A DNA stretch of 64,000 nucleotides from Klebsiella aerogenes KCTC 2190 (GTDB taxonomy: Bacteria; Pseudomonadota; Gammaproteobacteria; Enterobacterales; Enterobacteriaceae). This document shows positions 35,925 to 45,520 of the stretch, piece by piece (the first letter of the stretch is position 1; the number at the start of each line of letters is the position of its first letter). The translations under genes and the position numbers were made by a program. The stretch spans positions 2,914,001-2,978,000 of the forward strand of contig NC_015663.1 of NCBI RefSeq assembly GCF_000215745.1, in the 5' to 3' direction. The notes beneath the pieces were generated by a model. It saw only the letters and a program-made list of their open reading frames with translations, searched no databases and was not told the DNA's origin.

Positions 35925-36919
35925 GCAAGGCCCTGGCAGTCAACGCGACGGTATCGGGCCGTCAGCGGTTTTTCGATTTTCTCTATAAATGGGGCATGTT
36001 GCTGACCGTGGTGCTGCTGGTTGGCGTCTTTGGTTTAGCCTCAGATAACTTTCTTGACCCCTTTAACATCATCAACATTCTGCGCTCCATCGCTATCGTG
36101 ACGGTGATTGCCATTGGGGTGTCGATTTCGCTCACTATCGGCGGTTTCGATCTGTCGGTGGGGTCGACGGCGTCGCTGGCGAATGCGTTAGTGATTTCGT
36201 TGTTTGTCTGGCACGGCCTGAACACCACTGAAGCCATTCTGATTACCCTCGCGCTCTGTACGCTGGTGGGGTTATTCAACGCGTTTCTGATCGTGGTGCT
36301 GCGCATTCCTGACATGCTCGCCACGCTTGCCAGCCTGTTTGTGATTCAGGGGGTGGCGATGACCTACAGCTACGGCGGCTCGATCACCGAAAATATGGTG
36401 TTGCCGAGCGGCGATATGGCTGAAGGCACGATTCCGGCGGCGTTTGGCGCGCTGGGGCAGGTACCGACCATCGTCATTATCATGCTGGTGGTAACGCTAA
36501 TCGCGCAGCTGGCGCTGTCGTTCACCACCCACGGGCGGCGGATGTACGCCATCGGCGGCAACCCGGAGGCGGCGAGACTCTCCGGCCTGCGGATCACGCG
36601 CTATAAAGTGGCGGCCTACGTGATTGCCTCGCTGCTGGCCGGGCTGGGCGGCATTCTGCTGGCATCAAGGATTGGTTCTTCCCAGGTGAACGCCGGCGGC
36701 GGTTACCTGATGGACGCGGTCGCGGCGGCGTGGATCGGCTTTTCGCTGGCGGGCTCCGGCAAGCCGAATGCGCTGGGAACGCTGGTGGGAGCGGTTATCC
36801 TTGGCGTGCTTTCCAATGGCCTGGTGATGCTGTCGGTGCCCTATTACGCGATGGACATTATTAAAGGGCTGGTGCTGGCTGGCGCGCTGGCACTGACCTA
36901 TTTTCAGCGCCGTACCTAA
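35921..36919 (+). CDS. ABC transporter permease, probable methylthioribose import
   Basis: 332 residues from a GTG at 35921 whose bases overlap the ATPase stop (GTGA), with GGAGGAG in front. An alternative upstream frame lies inside the ATPase gene. RbsC-type permease with about eight to ten membrane segments, SLTIGGFDLSVGSTASLANAL near residue 70 and the coupling loop YAIGGNPEAARLSGL near 210. It works with the flanking ATPase and binding protein. Confidence 0.88.
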   Translation: MSKALAVNATVSGRQRFFDFLYKWGMLLTVVLLVGVFGLASDNFLDPFNIINILRSIAIVTVIAIGVSISLTIGGFDLSVGSTASLANALVISLFVWHGLNTTEAILITLALCTLVGLFNAFLIVVLRIPDMLATLASLFVIQGVAMTYSYGGSITENMVLPSGDMAEGTIPAAFGALGQVPTIVIIMLVVTLIAQLALSFTTHGRRMYAIGGNPEAARLSGLRITRYKVAAYVIASLLAGLGGILLASRIGSSQVNAGGGYLMDAVAAAWIGFSLAGSGKPNALGTLVGAVILGVLSNGLVMLSVPYYAMDIIKGLVLAGALALTYFQRRT

Positions 36920-36939
36920 CACTTTACAGGGTAAACAAA

Positions 36940-38004
36940 ATGAAAAAGATAGCACTTTCTCTTATGGCGCTGGGCCTGCTGCAGTCGATGGCAGCGTTGG
37001 CGCAGACCCCGACGCCGGTTCCGGCGGCGATTGCTGAGCATAACGGCCCGATCCGCATCGCGGTGATTCGCAATCTCGGTTCTGACGATAACACTACCCA
37101 GTTTGTCGCCGGGGCGATTCAGGAAGGTAAAAAGCTCGGTTTTAAAGTCAGCGCCTTCCTGAGCAACGGTGATGACGCCAAATTCCAGGACTTCGTCAAT
37201 CAGGCCATTAGCCAAAAATATGACGGTATTATTCTTTCCCAGGGGCGCGATCCCTACTCGACCGCGCTGGTGAAAAAAGCGGTCGATGCCGGGATCAAAG
37301 TGGCGGTGTTCGATACCGCGGTGCAGGGATCCGTCCCCGGCGTGACGGTTAGCCAGCAGGATGACGCCTCGTTGACCGAGCTCTCTTTTGGCCAACTGGT
37401 AAAAGACTTCAACGGCAAGGCCAACATTATCAAGCTATGGGTGGCAGGCTTCCCGCCAATGGAGCGCCGCCAGGCAGCCTACCAGACGCTGCTTAAACAA
37501 AATCCGGGGATTAAAGAGCTGGAGTCTATCGGCGCCGTATCATCCGACGTGCAGGGCGACACGGCCAACAAAGTTGGCGCGATTCTGGCTAAGTATCCTA
37601 AAGGTAAAATTGACGCCATCTGGGGGACATGGGATGCCTTTAGCCAGGGAGCCTATAAGGCGCTGAAAGAAAATGGGCGCAGCGAAATCAAACTCTACAG
37701 CATCGATATTTCCAATCAGGATTTACAGCTGATGCGGGAGGCAGATAGTCCGTGGAAGGTTAGCGTGGCGGTCGACCCGAAACTCATTGGCGCCACCAAC
37801 GTACGCTTGATTGCCAATAAGATTGCCGGGGAAAGCACCCCGGCTACCTACGATTTCAAAGCGGCGGCCATTCCGCAGGCGCTGCTGGCGGCACAGCCGG
37901 GGGCGGTCAACGTGGCGTCGCTGGGGAAAATCATCCCAGGCTGGGGGCAGACCGAAGATTTTATTGCCCCGTGGTTTGCCACGCTGGAAGCCCAACATAA
38001 ATAA
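36940..38004 (+). CDS. Periplasmic sugar-binding protein, probable methylthioribose receptor
   Basis: 354 residues with a Sec signal peptide (MKKIALSLMALGLLQSMAALAQ). The mature protein has the type I sugar-binding fold: IRIAVIRNLGSDDNTTQFVAGAIQEGKKLG, DGIILSQGRDPYSTALVKKAVDAGIKVAVFDTAV, then AIWGTWDAFSQGAYKAL and IDISNQDLQLM. It is longer than RbsB and only distantly like the binding protein of the first sugar locus. It ends eight bases from the mtnK stop (convergent). Confidence 0.87.
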   Translation: MKKIALSLMALGLLQSMAALAQTPTPVPAAIAEHNGPIRIAVIRNLGSDDNTTQFVAGAIQEGKKLGFKVSAFLSNGDDAKFQDFVNQAISQKYDGIILSQGRDPYSTALVKKAVDAGIKVAVFDTAVQGSVPGVTVSQQDDASLTELSFGQLVKDFNGKANIIKLWVAGFPPMERRQAAYQTLLKQNPGIKELESIGAVSSDVQGDTANKVGAILAKYPKGKIDAIWGTWDAFSQGAYKALKENGRSEIKLYSIDISNQDLQLMREADSPWKVSVAVDPKLIGATNVRLIANKIAGESTPATYDFKAAAIPQALLAAQPGAVNVASLGKIIPGWGQTEDFIAPWFATLEAQHK

Positions 38005-38012
38005 TCACGCGG

Positions 38013-39212
38013 TTAGCTGTACTGACGTACGCGGGCGATAAGTTCGTCCACGCTATCGATACGCTCGGCGATGACGATCAGCGCTTTGCCGAGCGTAATT
38101 GCATGGCGCAGGCATTCGTGGCGCATGGCCGTGTCCGGAATCGAATCGATATCGGCGACGTGTGAAAGCCCGACGCTGCGGCGTATCAGTTCAGTTCCGC
38201 AGAATCCAATGGCATCGCACCATACTTTTTTGAGGAATACTGAGGCGTAACCGGGGCAGGCCAGCGCCGCATCGCGTGTTTTCTCCGTTGCTAACGCCTG
38301 GAAACGCTCGCTGAAAGTGTGCCACAAGGTCTGTATATCGTTGAGCCGCTGTTCGCGCGCGGCGGCGGCATCGCGAATGCCGAGATGGCCAGGTAGACCG
38401 CAATAGTTAAGCAACAAATTGCCAATGGCGGTGCCGACGTCAAAACCGATAGGGCCGAAATAGCCAAATTCGGCATCGATGGCTTTAAGGCTATTTTCAG
38501 CGACGAAGATGGAGCCGCTATGAATATCGCCGTGCAGCAGGGCTTCGGCCTGTGAGAAAAAGCGGTGCTTCAGCGCCGCGACCGCCAGTTTAAGCTGAGC
38601 GTCCTCACGCAGGGCGGCAACCTCTTCTTCCAGCTCCGCCGGATAGTTATTGCGCTCGTGGATCTGATACGGATCGTTAAAAAACAGATCCTCGGTGATC
38701 TCGCACATTTCCGGATTGATAAATTGCGCCACCTGCGCTTTTTTCTCATGCGGATGGAGATAGAAATCGCTGGTGTGGAACAGCGTCTGCGCCAGATATT
38801 CGCCCAACTGGCCTGCCGCCTGCGGATAGTAGACGTTGCCGATAAGCTCGCCGCGCCAGATACGGTGATCGGAAAGGTCCTCCATTATCATCACCGCCAG
38901 AGCGGGATCGAAATGAAGAATGTGTACCGTATGCTGCGGGCTGTGCTGATAGTGGGCGACCAGGGTCTGTGCTTCGAGGCGCGCGCGGTCGAGGGTCAGT
39001 GGCCAGGATTCGCCGACGCAGCGCACGTAGGGCAGCGCCTGCTTAACAATAATCCGGCTCACGCCCTGAGCATCGAAAATTTTGAACACCAGATTGAGAT
39101 TGCCGTCGCCTACCTCCTGCGCCGACACCAGCTCAGACGGATCGTCGAGCCCGCCAAATTGTTGTGCGTAAGCCACCGCATCGCTGGCCGTGAAGGTATG
39201 GTATTGCGACAT
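38013..39212 (-). CDS. mtnK: 5-methylthioribose kinase MtnK
   Basis: 399 residues from the ATG at 39212, the length of Klebsiella MtnK and nearly the same sequence as recalled ([65 protein letters not shown]). It phosphorylates 5-methylthioribose to the 1-phosphate with ATP. Catalytic HGDIHSGS and the metal-binding DAEFG are present. It is divergent from mtnA across a MetJ operator and convergent with the putative methylthioribose ABC genes. Confidence 0.97.
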   Translation of the reverse strand: MSQYHTFTASDAVAYAQQFGGLDDPSELVSAQEVGDGNLNLVFKIFDAQGVSRIIVKQALPYVRCVGESWPLTLDRARLEAQTLVAHYQHSPQHTVHILHFDPALAVMIMEDLSDHRIWRGELIGNVYYPQAAGQLGEYLAQTLFHTSDFYLHPHEKKAQVAQFINPEMCEITEDLFFNDPYQIHERNNYPAELEEEVAALREDAQLKLAVAALKHRFFSQAEALLHGDIHSGSIFVAENSLKAIDAEFGYFGPIGFDVGTAIGNLLLNYCGLPGHLGIRDAAAAREQRLNDIQTLWHTFSERFQALATEKTRDAALACPGYASVFLKKVWCDAIGFCGTELIRRSVGLSHVADIDSIPDTAMRHECLRHAITLGKALIVIAERIDSVDELIARVRQYS

Positions 39213-39248
39213 TGCCTCGATCCTCAAAAGTGCTGAATTAAGCCGTTC

Positions 39249-39264
39249 AGACGTCTATACATCT
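39249..39264. promoter_or_regulatory. MetJ operator between mtnK and mtnA
   Basis: AGACGTCT (perfect MetJ box) followed directly by ATACATCT (6 of 8) in the 104-base divergent promoter of mtnK and mtnAB. Repression by MetJ-SAM is expected when methionine is plentiful. Confidence 0.85.
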
Positions 39265-39316
39265 GGATTTCATCCTGACACAATGTGATACAACAACGCA
39301 ACAGGGATTTAACGAT

Positions 39317-40342
39317 ATGCAGACACTACAGACCACCAGCCTGCGGGTAAGCGAAAATCAGCTTTTTATTCTCGATCAACAGGCATTGCCGCAGGAAAAA
39401 CGCTGGCTGGCGGCGGATAACGTTGCGCTGCTGGTGGACCATATTCATGCTTTGCGGGTGCGCGGCGCGCCGTTGATTGGTCTCTCCGCCAGTCTGCTGC
39501 TGGCGCTGTTGGCGCAGCGCGGCTTATCCCGCGACGAGCTCACTCAGGCGCTGGAAACCCTGCGCGCGGCGCGGCCGACGGCGGTCAATCTAATGAATAA
39601 TCTCGATCGTATGAAGCAGGCGCTGGCGCAGGAAGACTATCCGCAGGCGCTGGAGAGCGAAGCGCTGCGCCTGATTGCGGAAGATAAACAGCTGTGCGCC
39701 AGCATTGCCGAAGCTGGCGATGCGCTGGTAACGCCGGGTAGCCGTTTGTTGACCCACTGTAATACCGGTGGCCTGGCGACGGCGGGGGTTGGCACCGCGC
39801 TGGGGGTTATCGCTTTGGCCTATGAACAGGGCAAGGTGGTTAACGTCTGGGTCGATGAGACGCGGCCGCTGCTGCAGGGCGGGCGCCTGACCGCCTGGGA
39901 ATTGGGGGAGCTGGGTGTGCCGTATCAGCTTATTACCGACTCGATGGCCGCCAGCCTGATGGCGCAGGGGCAGGTTGATGCGGTATGGGTCGGCGCGGAT
40001 CGTATCGCCGCCAATGGCGACGTGGCGAATAAAATTGGGACCTATTCGCTGGCGGTGCTGGCTCACTATCATCGTATTCCTTTCTACGTGGCGGCGCCGC
40101 AAACCACTCTCGATCGCTACTGCCCGAACGGCGCGGCGATCCCGATTGAACAGCGTGCGGCGCAAGAGGTGACCGGCGTAAAAGGCAGCTTTGGCGCCGT
40201 GCAGTGGGCGCCAGAAAACGCGCCGGTTTATAACCCGGCCTTTGACGTGACGCCAGCTGCGTTAATCAGCGGTTGGGTGCTGGATAGCGGCGTGGTCACG
40301 CCACAGCAGGTGGCGGACGGTATTTTTGCGCCGCTGGCGTAA
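39317..40342 (+). CDS. mtnA: Methylthioribose-1-phosphate isomerase MtnA
   Basis: 341 residues. Converts methylthioribose 1-phosphate to methylthioribulose 1-phosphate. It belongs to the eIF2B-like isomerase family: [53 protein letters not shown] with the catalytic Cys, and [27 protein letters not shown] with the catalytic Asp. It is followed 25 bases later by mtnB with AAGGAACG before the start, so the two form one operon. Confidence 0.96.
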   Translation: MQTLQTTSLRVSENQLFILDQQALPQEKRWLAADNVALLVDHIHALRVRGAPLIGLSASLLLALLAQRGLSRDELTQALETLRAARPTAVNLMNNLDRMKQALAQEDYPQALESEALRLIAEDKQLCASIAEAGDALVTPGSRLLTHCNTGGLATAGVGTALGVIALAYEQGKVVNVWVDETRPLLQGGRLTAWELGELGVPYQLITDSMAASLMAQGQVDAVWVGADRIAANGDVANKIGTYSLAVLAHYHRIPFYVAAPQTTLDRYCPNGAAIPIEQRAAQEVTGVKGSFGAVQWAPENAPVYNPAFDVTPAALISGWVLDSGVVTPQQVADGIFAPLA

Positions 40343-40367
40343 CGGTTAACAGTGATAAGGAACGATT

Positions 40368-40973
40368 ATGTGGCAAGAGCGACTCGCACAACTGGTGACC
40401 ACCTGTCACTGGATTGGCGCAAAAGGGTGGGCGCCGGCGACCGGCGGCAATATGTCAGTACGCGAGGATGCGCGCTGGTGTTGGTTAAGTGAATCGGGGC
40501 GCGATAAGGGCAGCCTGACCAGCGACGATTTTTTACAGGTGGACATCGCCAGCAATCGCGCGCCGTCGGGCCGTAAACCGTCGGCGGAGACCGGCTTGCA
40601 TACGCTGGTTTATCGCCTGTTTCCTGAAGCGAACGTCGTGCTGCACGTGCATACCGTGCACGCTACGGTGCTCTCACGTCTTGAAACCAGCGATACCCTG
40701 CAGCTGCAGGGCTATGAAATGCAAAAAACGCTGAGCGGGCAGCATAGCCATCTCGATAGCGTACCGGTGGCGATTTTTGATAACGATCAGGATATTGAGG
40801 CGCTGGCGGAGCGGGTTGAAGCGTATGCCCGTAGCCATCCTTTGCGTTATGGATTTTTGATCCGCGGCCACGGCTTAACCTGCTGGGGCAGGGATGTTAG
40901 CGAGGCGCGGCGTCAGCTGGAAGGGCTCGAGTTTCTCTTCGAATGCGAGCTGCTGCGCCGCCGCTATGCATAA
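40368..40973 (+). CDS. mtnB: Methylthioribulose-1-phosphate dehydratase MtnB
   Basis: 201 residues, class II aldolase/adducin fold. Dehydrates methylthioribulose 1-phosphate to the diketone phosphate. Zinc ligands are in VVLHVHTVHATVLSRL and the late FLIRGHGLTCWGRDV; the start has ATGGNMSVR and KPSAETGLHTLVYR. It is convergent with mtnD: the two stops are only three bases apart, so all salvage enzymes lie in one compact block. Confidence 0.95.
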   Translation: MWQERLAQLVTTCHWIGAKGWAPATGGNMSVREDARWCWLSESGRDKGSLTSDDFLQVDIASNRAPSGRKPSAETGLHTLVYRLFPEANVVLHVHTVHATVLSRLETSDTLQLQGYEMQKTLSGQHSHLDSVPVAIFDNDQDIEALAERVEAYARSHPLRYGFLIRGHGLTCWGRDVSEARRQLEGLEFLFECELLRRRYA

Positions 40974-40976
40974 AGG

Positions 40977-41519
40977 TTAGGGTAAGCGCGGATAGGCATC
41001 GGCGATAGCATCGCCGGTGAATTGCGCTATCCAGCCTTCCGGATTGTCAAAAATACGAATGGCGGTGAAATTCGGCTCCGAACCCATATCGAACCAGTGC
41101 GGCGTATGCGCCGGGACGGAGATCAGATCGTTCTTTTCGCACAGCACCTGAAAGACTTCATCGCCGATATGCAGGCAAAACAGCCCGGCGCCTTCGACAA
41201 AGAAGCGTACTTCATCTTCGCCATGGGTATGCTCATTGAGGAATTTAGCCCGCAGCGCCTCTTTCTGCGGATTATCCGCCCGCAGGCTAATGACATCCCA
41301 GCTCTGGTAGCCCTTTTCAGCCACCAGTTTATCAATCGCGTGCTGATAGGCCGCAATAACGGTTTCAGCGGTTGGCGCCGGGCCCAGGTAGCGATCGGCC
41401 TGCCAGCGCTCGAAGCGCACCCCTTTTGCGCGCAATTGCTGCTGGATCTCATCGGCGTTGCTGCTGTGCCAGCGTGGATGGCTGGCGTCGTTAACGGAAA
41501 AAATAGTTAATTCGCTCAT
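40977..41519 (-). CDS. mtnD: Acireductone dioxygenase MtnD
   Basis: 180 residues, the known Klebsiella length. Cupin dioxygenase with metal ligands H97, H99, E103 ([13 protein letters not shown]) and H141 (AHTPHWFD). With Fe it makes the 2-keto-4-methylthiobutyrate precursor of methionine plus formate. With Ni the Klebsiella enzyme is known to make methylthiopropionate, formate and CO instead. Its start overlaps the mtnC stop by four bases, giving an mtnC-mtnD operon. Confidence 0.97.
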   Translation of the reverse strand: MSELTIFSVNDASHPRWHSSNADEIQQQLRAKGVRFERWQADRYLGPAPTAETVIAAYQHAIDKLVAEKGYQSWDVISLRADNPQKEALRAKFLNEHTHGEDEVRFFVEGAGLFCLHIGDEVFQVLCEKNDLISVPAHTPHWFDMGSEPNFTAIRIFDNPEGWIAQFTGDAIADAYPRLP

Positions 41520-42205
41520 GCGGGAAGTTGCTCCGGGTCGATGTCGTCAAAACGCTGAACCTGTGGATGATGGCTGGCCGGGTCGCGGTCGCCGCGTACC
41601 AGCTGCAGGGTGCGTAAACCTGCCGCTTCGGCGGCGTCCAGTTCCTGATGGATATCAGAGAGGAACAGAATGCTCGCCGGGCTATGCCCCAGTTGTTCGG
41701 CGATAGTGCGATAGGATTGAACTTCGCGTTTGGCGCCGACCAGGGTATCGAAATAGCCGCTGAAGAGATGAGTAATATCACCTTCGTCGCTGTAGCCAAA
41801 TAACAATTTCTGCGCGGCGACCGAGCCTGAGGAATATACATATAAATCAATGCCCATCGCCTTCCACTTCTCCAGCGCCGGGAGTACATCGGGATAAAGA
41901 TGGCCGGTAAAGTCGCCGTTCAGATAGCCCTCGCGCCAGATAATGCCCTGCAGCGCTTTCAGCGCCGTGGATTTACGATCTTCGTCCATGAAGCGGAATA
42001 GCGTCTCGATAAGCGCTGCGGTACTGGCTTCGGGAGCGGCGATTTCTGTACGCAGATTGTCGAGAATGGTACTGACCGGCTCGACATACTGCTGCGCGCT
42101 GACAAAAGCGGCCAGCCGCTCGCGGGCGTAGGGGAATAAGACGTTATGGACGAAGCGAATGTCGCTGGTGGTGCCTTCAATATCGGTCACGATAGCGCGG
42201 ATCAT
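41516..42205 (-). CDS. mtnC: Enolase-phosphatase MtnC (E1)
   Basis: 229 residues from the ATG at 42205, the length of the Klebsiella E1 enzyme; an open extension of 28 codons covers the promoter and is not used. HAD-family enzyme that enolises and dephosphorylates the diketone phosphate to acireductone. It shows the DxE/HAD start [27 protein letters not shown] and [18 protein letters not shown] and [17 protein letters not shown]. It leads the minus-strand mtnC-mtnD unit, divergent from ybdL. Confidence 0.96.
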   Translation of the reverse strand: MIRAIVTDIEGTTSDIRFVHNVLFPYARERLAAFVSAQQYVEPVSTILDNLRTEIAAPEASTAALIETLFRFMDEDRKSTALKALQGIIWREGYLNGDFTGHLYPDVLPALEKWKAMGIDLYVYSSGSVAAQKLLFGYSDEGDITHLFSGYFDTLVGAKREVQSYRTIAEQLGHSPASILFLSDIHQELDAAEAAGLRTLQLVRGDRDPASHHPQVQRFDDIDPEQLPA

Positions 42206-42291
42206 GGTATCTCCAGAGTGGATAGTGCGCCGTGCTGCCGGTGGCGTCGGTTTGCCGCCTGCCTGCGGCAAGCGAAATAACGTTAGCATTT

Positions 42292-42307
42292 AGACGTCTA
42301 AGCGTCT
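42292..42307. promoter_or_regulatory. MetJ operator between mtnC and ybdL
   Basis: AGACGTCT (8 of 8) followed by AAGCGTCT (6 of 8), located between the divergent mtnCD and ybdL genes. It implies that the aminotransferase is under the same methionine control as the salvage enzymes. Confidence 0.85.
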
Positions 42308-42374
42308 TGATTGCCAAATATTAACATCGTGTTATAGTGGCTTCAACAACAGCATTACAATCGGAACAAAGAGA

Positions 42375-43535
42375 ATGAGCAATAAGCCACTGATTCCTGA
42401 GAGTAAACTCCCTGCATTAGGCACCACCATTTTTACCCAGATGAGCGCGCTGGCGCAGCAGCATCAGGCCATCAATCTATCACAAGGTTTCCCGGATTTT
42501 GACGGCCCGCGGTACCTACAGGAACGGTTGGCCTGGCACGTCGCCCAGGGGTCTAACCAGTACGCTCCGATGACCGGCGTACCGGCGCTGCGCGAAGCCA
42601 TTGCCGATAAAACCGCTGAGCTGTATGGCTATCGCCCGGATGCGAATAGCGATGTCACCGTCACCGCGGGGGCGACCGAAGCGCTGTATGCGGCGATCAC
42701 CGCGCTGGTCAGAGCCGGCGATGAGGTGATCTGCTTTGACCCGAGCTATGACAGCTACGCGCCGGCGGTAGAACTTTCCGGCGGGGTGCTGAAACGTATT
42801 GCTCTGCAGCCGCCGCATTTCCGCGTTGACTGGCAGCAGTTTGCCGCCACGTTAAGCGACCGCACCCGTTTGGTCATTCTTAATACGCCGCATAATCCAT
42901 CAGCCACGGTCTGGCAGCGGGAAGATTTTGCCGCGCTGTGGCAGGCGATCTCTGAACGGGAAATCTACGTTATTAGCGACGAAGTGTATGAACATATCTG
43001 TTTTGCAGAGCAGGGCCATACCAGCGTGCTGGCCCATCCGCAGCTGCGCGAGCGGGCGGTAGCGGTCTCTTCTTTCGGTAAAACCTTTCACATGACCGGC
43101 TGGAAAGTGGGGTATTGCGTGGCGCCTGCCGCCATCAGCGCCGAGCTGCGTAAGGTGCACCAGTATTTGACGTTTGCCGTCAATACGCCCGCTCAATTGG
43201 CGCTGGCGGATATGCTGCGCGCGCAGCCGGAGCACTACCGCGAGCTGCCTGCGTTTTATCGGCAGCGTCGGGATCTGTTTATCGATGCGCTGCGTGATAG
43301 CCGGCTGGAGATTTTGCCTTGTGAAGGGACCTACTTCTTGCTGGCCGACTATAGCGCGATCTCTGACCTTGATGACGTCAGCTTCTGTCGCTGGCTGACC
43401 ACTGAAGTCGGCGTGGCGGCGATCCCGCTGTCGGTATTCTGTGCCGATCCGTTCCCGCATAAGCTGATTCGCCTGTGCTTCGCCAAGCAGCCGGAGACCC
43501 TGCAGGCGGCAGCAGAGCGGCTGCGTCGCCTGTAG
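42375..43535 (+). CDS. ybdL: Methionine aminotransferase YbdL (MtnE role)
   Basis: 386 residues, the E. coli length. Fold-type I PLP aminotransferase that converts 2-keto-4-methylthiobutyrate to methionine, the last salvage step. It has NLSQGFPDFDGP at the start, GATEALYAAITALV, NTPHNPSATVW, ISDEVYEH and the PLP lysine in SSFGKTFHMTGWKVGY. Shared MetJ control supports the salvage role. Its TAG stop abuts the ybdM stop with no gap (TAGCTA), tail to tail. Confidence 0.95.
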   Translation: MSNKPLIPESKLPALGTTIFTQMSALAQQHQAINLSQGFPDFDGPRYLQERLAWHVAQGSNQYAPMTGVPALREAIADKTAELYGYRPDANSDVTVTAGATEALYAAITALVRAGDEVICFDPSYDSYAPAVELSGGVLKRIALQPPHFRVDWQQFAATLSDRTRLVILNTPHNPSATVWQREDFAALWQAISEREIYVISDEVYEHICFAEQGHTSVLAHPQLRERAVAVSSFGKTFHMTGWKVGYCVAPAAISAELRKVHQYLTFAVNTPAQLALADMLRAQPEHYRELPAFYRQRRDLFIDALRDSRLEILPCEGTYFLLADYSAISDLDDVSFCRWLTTEVGVAAIPLSVFCADPFPHKLIRLCFAKQPETLQAAAERLRRL

Positions 43536-44162
43536 CTATTTCACCGTCCATGCCTGAGAAAATTGACGGTCGGCGAACATCTCGGCCAGGCCGTTAATTT
43601 GCTTCAGGCGCAGCACTTCATCGGCATCCATCCCCAGCTCTTTGCTGATTTTGCTATTGCTCCAGCCGAGATTGGCCAGCTCGCGGACAATTTCCGACAT
43701 CGCGTGGATCTGATGGCGCCCGCGCGCCCGGTTGTGGCGGATAGTAGCGGCCATCAGGGCATCGCGCGGGGGGCTGTTCGCCGACAGACAGGTTACCGGC
43801 AAATATCCCTTGAGCTGTTTTTTCAGCGACAGCTTGCTGCCCGCCAGTTCGTAGCGGTGAAAACCGTCAACGATGGTATAGCGTTTTGACTGTTGATTCT
43901 GCACCACGATCGGTTGCGTGAAACCATTGGCCTCCAGCGAAGTTAATAACAGCCGCTTTTCCGGCGGCGCAAGGTTATTAGGGTTGTAATCGTTGGGAAC
44001 CACCTCTTCCTCTTTAACCCATAGCACGCAGTCAACCGGCTGGTTGTGAAAGGGGCTATGGCGGTGCAGAGCCTGGCGAAAGTGATTCAGCGCGTCGATT
44101 TTTTCCTCTTCCGGCAGCGCTGCCAGATACTCTTCTATTTGGGTAATTAGTCGTTGTTGCAT
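43536..44162 (-). CDS. ybdM: ParB/Srx-like protein YbdM
   Basis: 208 residues starting at the ATG at 44162. A ParB-like nucleotide/DNA-binding core is visible around VVPNDYNPNNLAPPEKRLLLTSLEANGFTQPIVV and the pocket motif VDGFHRYELAG. A helix-turn-helix-like segment (LGWSNSKISKELGMDADEVLRLKQING) follows. The gene begins inside the end of ybdN (16-base overlap), so the two are co-expressed. Homologues include IbrB of E. coli, implicated in expression of immunoglobulin-binding proteins. Molecular function is not established. Confidence 0.85.
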   Translation of the reverse strand: MQQRLITQIEEYLAALPEEEKIDALNHFRQALHRHSPFHNQPVDCVLWVKEEEVVPNDYNPNNLAPPEKRLLLTSLEANGFTQPIVVQNQQSKRYTIVDGFHRYELAGSKLSLKKQLKGYLPVTCLSANSPPRDALMAATIRHNRARGRHQIHAMSEIVRELANLGWSNSKISKELGMDADEVLRLKQINGLAEMFADRQFSQAWTVK

Positions 44163-45370
44163 AGCAGTCCCCATTGTTGGCGTTTTTTACTTATGCGCTT
44201 GCAGTAGCTTTTATAGCGGGTGGCTTTAGTTGGGCTAAATGAGAGCTGGCGACACCAGTAATCATTGTTTAATAACACTTTGCAGACGCGCCGCCATGAA
44301 GGGATATCCCGGGTGCCGATGTCGCTCTCCTGGCTATCGGGGATATCCTCCATTCCCTGTTTTTGATACCAATGCAGATAGACCGCGATTTTATTACGAT
44401 AATGCTCGGCGGTTGGCCGCGGCATGCTATCCAGCAGGAACAGGGCGTAACTCTTCCAGCTGTGGTGCCCGGGTTTATCGAGTTTGCGGTGGCCATAAAA
44501 TTTGTTGTCGTACCCTGCGTAAATACCACCGCTGTGCACGCCGTTTACGCGCTGGCAAATGGCTGCCCAACGTTCTGGCTCCAGCACATGATACAGCCAG
44601 AGACCCTGGCGCTGCTCCGGGCCAAAGGGTTCGCAGATGCGCATATAGCGCAGCGGCACCCCGGCCTGATACATCAGATCGTAAAGGGGGTTATAGGTAT
44701 GACCGCTTTTGCTAAACCACGTCCAGATATCGGCGGTTTTCCAGTCATAAATCGGGTAGATGTACCAGGTATGGCCGCCCGGCGCCGATGTCGTCCATGG
44801 CTTATCATCGGCAAAGCGCAGTTTGCGCTGAGATGAGATGGTCATAAACCGATTAAGCGATTCATCTGCCCGGATACCCACCATCATCGCCGCCGGACGG
44901 TTTTGTGAAAACCAGTCGGCGAAATCACGGACGAACTCTTCGAAGCTCATTCCGCTGCTATAAAACGGGAAATAGCCGGGATCGGTAATGGCGTCAGCGG
45001 GCGGCTGGCGTACCCAGTTGACACCCGGCTCCCAGCATTGCCACTCCGGCGAAAACTGAGTCAGTGAATTTTGCGTGGTGAGTGGTAGGGCGACCCAATA
45101 AAATTTCTCAATAACATCCTGGTATTCGGTACGGATATTTTCGCAATGCTGAATGGTGCAGGAAAATTGCGCCTCCCAATCAATAAACAACACGTTGAAT
45201 TTTTTTCCCATTTGCCGGGCGCAAAGCGCCGCCAGGTGCAGCATGGTGGTGGAGTCTTTTCCGCCGGAGAAAGAGATGCAAATGCGTGAAAAATTTTCTA
45301 ATACCCACTGTATCCGCTGCTGGCTAGCCTGAAGAACGGACTCGGGTAATGGAATTTTTACCAAAGACAT
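44147..45370 (-). CDS. ybdN: PP-loop (PAPS-reductase-like) ATPase YbdN
   Basis: 407 residues from the ATG at 45370, chosen over 45376 for its spacing from AAAGGA. The PP-loop SFSGGKDSTT (about 34-43) is the ATP-pyrophosphatase motif seen in PAPS reductase, DndC and tRNA thiolases. Later segments include FIDWEAQFSC, GIRADESLNRF, YPIYDWKTADIWTWF and IRNK-type basic ends. Cysteines are scattered, with no obvious FeS cluster motif. It is the IbrA-like partner of YbdM. A nucleic-acid or signalling role is possible; it is unlikely to reduce sulphate here, as no sulphur genes adjoin. Confidence 0.85.
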   Translation of the reverse strand: MSLVKIPLPESVLQASQQRIQWVLENFSRICISFSGGKDSTTMLHLAALCARQMGKKFNVLFIDWEAQFSCTIQHCENIRTEYQDVIEKFYWVALPLTTQNSLTQFSPEWQCWEPGVNWVRQPPADAITDPGYFPFYSSGMSFEEFVRDFADWFSQNRPAAMMVGIRADESLNRFMTISSQRKLRFADDKPWTTSAPGGHTWYIYPIYDWKTADIWTWFSKSGHTYNPLYDLMYQAGVPLRYMRICEPFGPEQRQGLWLYHVLEPERWAAICQRVNGVHSGGIYAGYDNKFYGHRKLDKPGHHSWKSYALFLLDSMPRPTAEHYRNKIAVYLHWYQKQGMEDIPDSQESDIGTRDIPSWRRVCKVLLNNDYWCRQLSFSPTKATRYKSYCKRISKKRQQWGLLCNND

Positions 45371-45520
45371 TACCATTAATCCTTTAATGTGATGGATGCG
45401 CTTTCACGGTAGTGTAGAACACATTAAGGGTAAGGTTAATATGAAATGGTAATGTTTTAAGTGGGAGAAATGTAATTCACATAAACATATTCACAGAGAG
45501 AATATGTTTATGATGACAAA

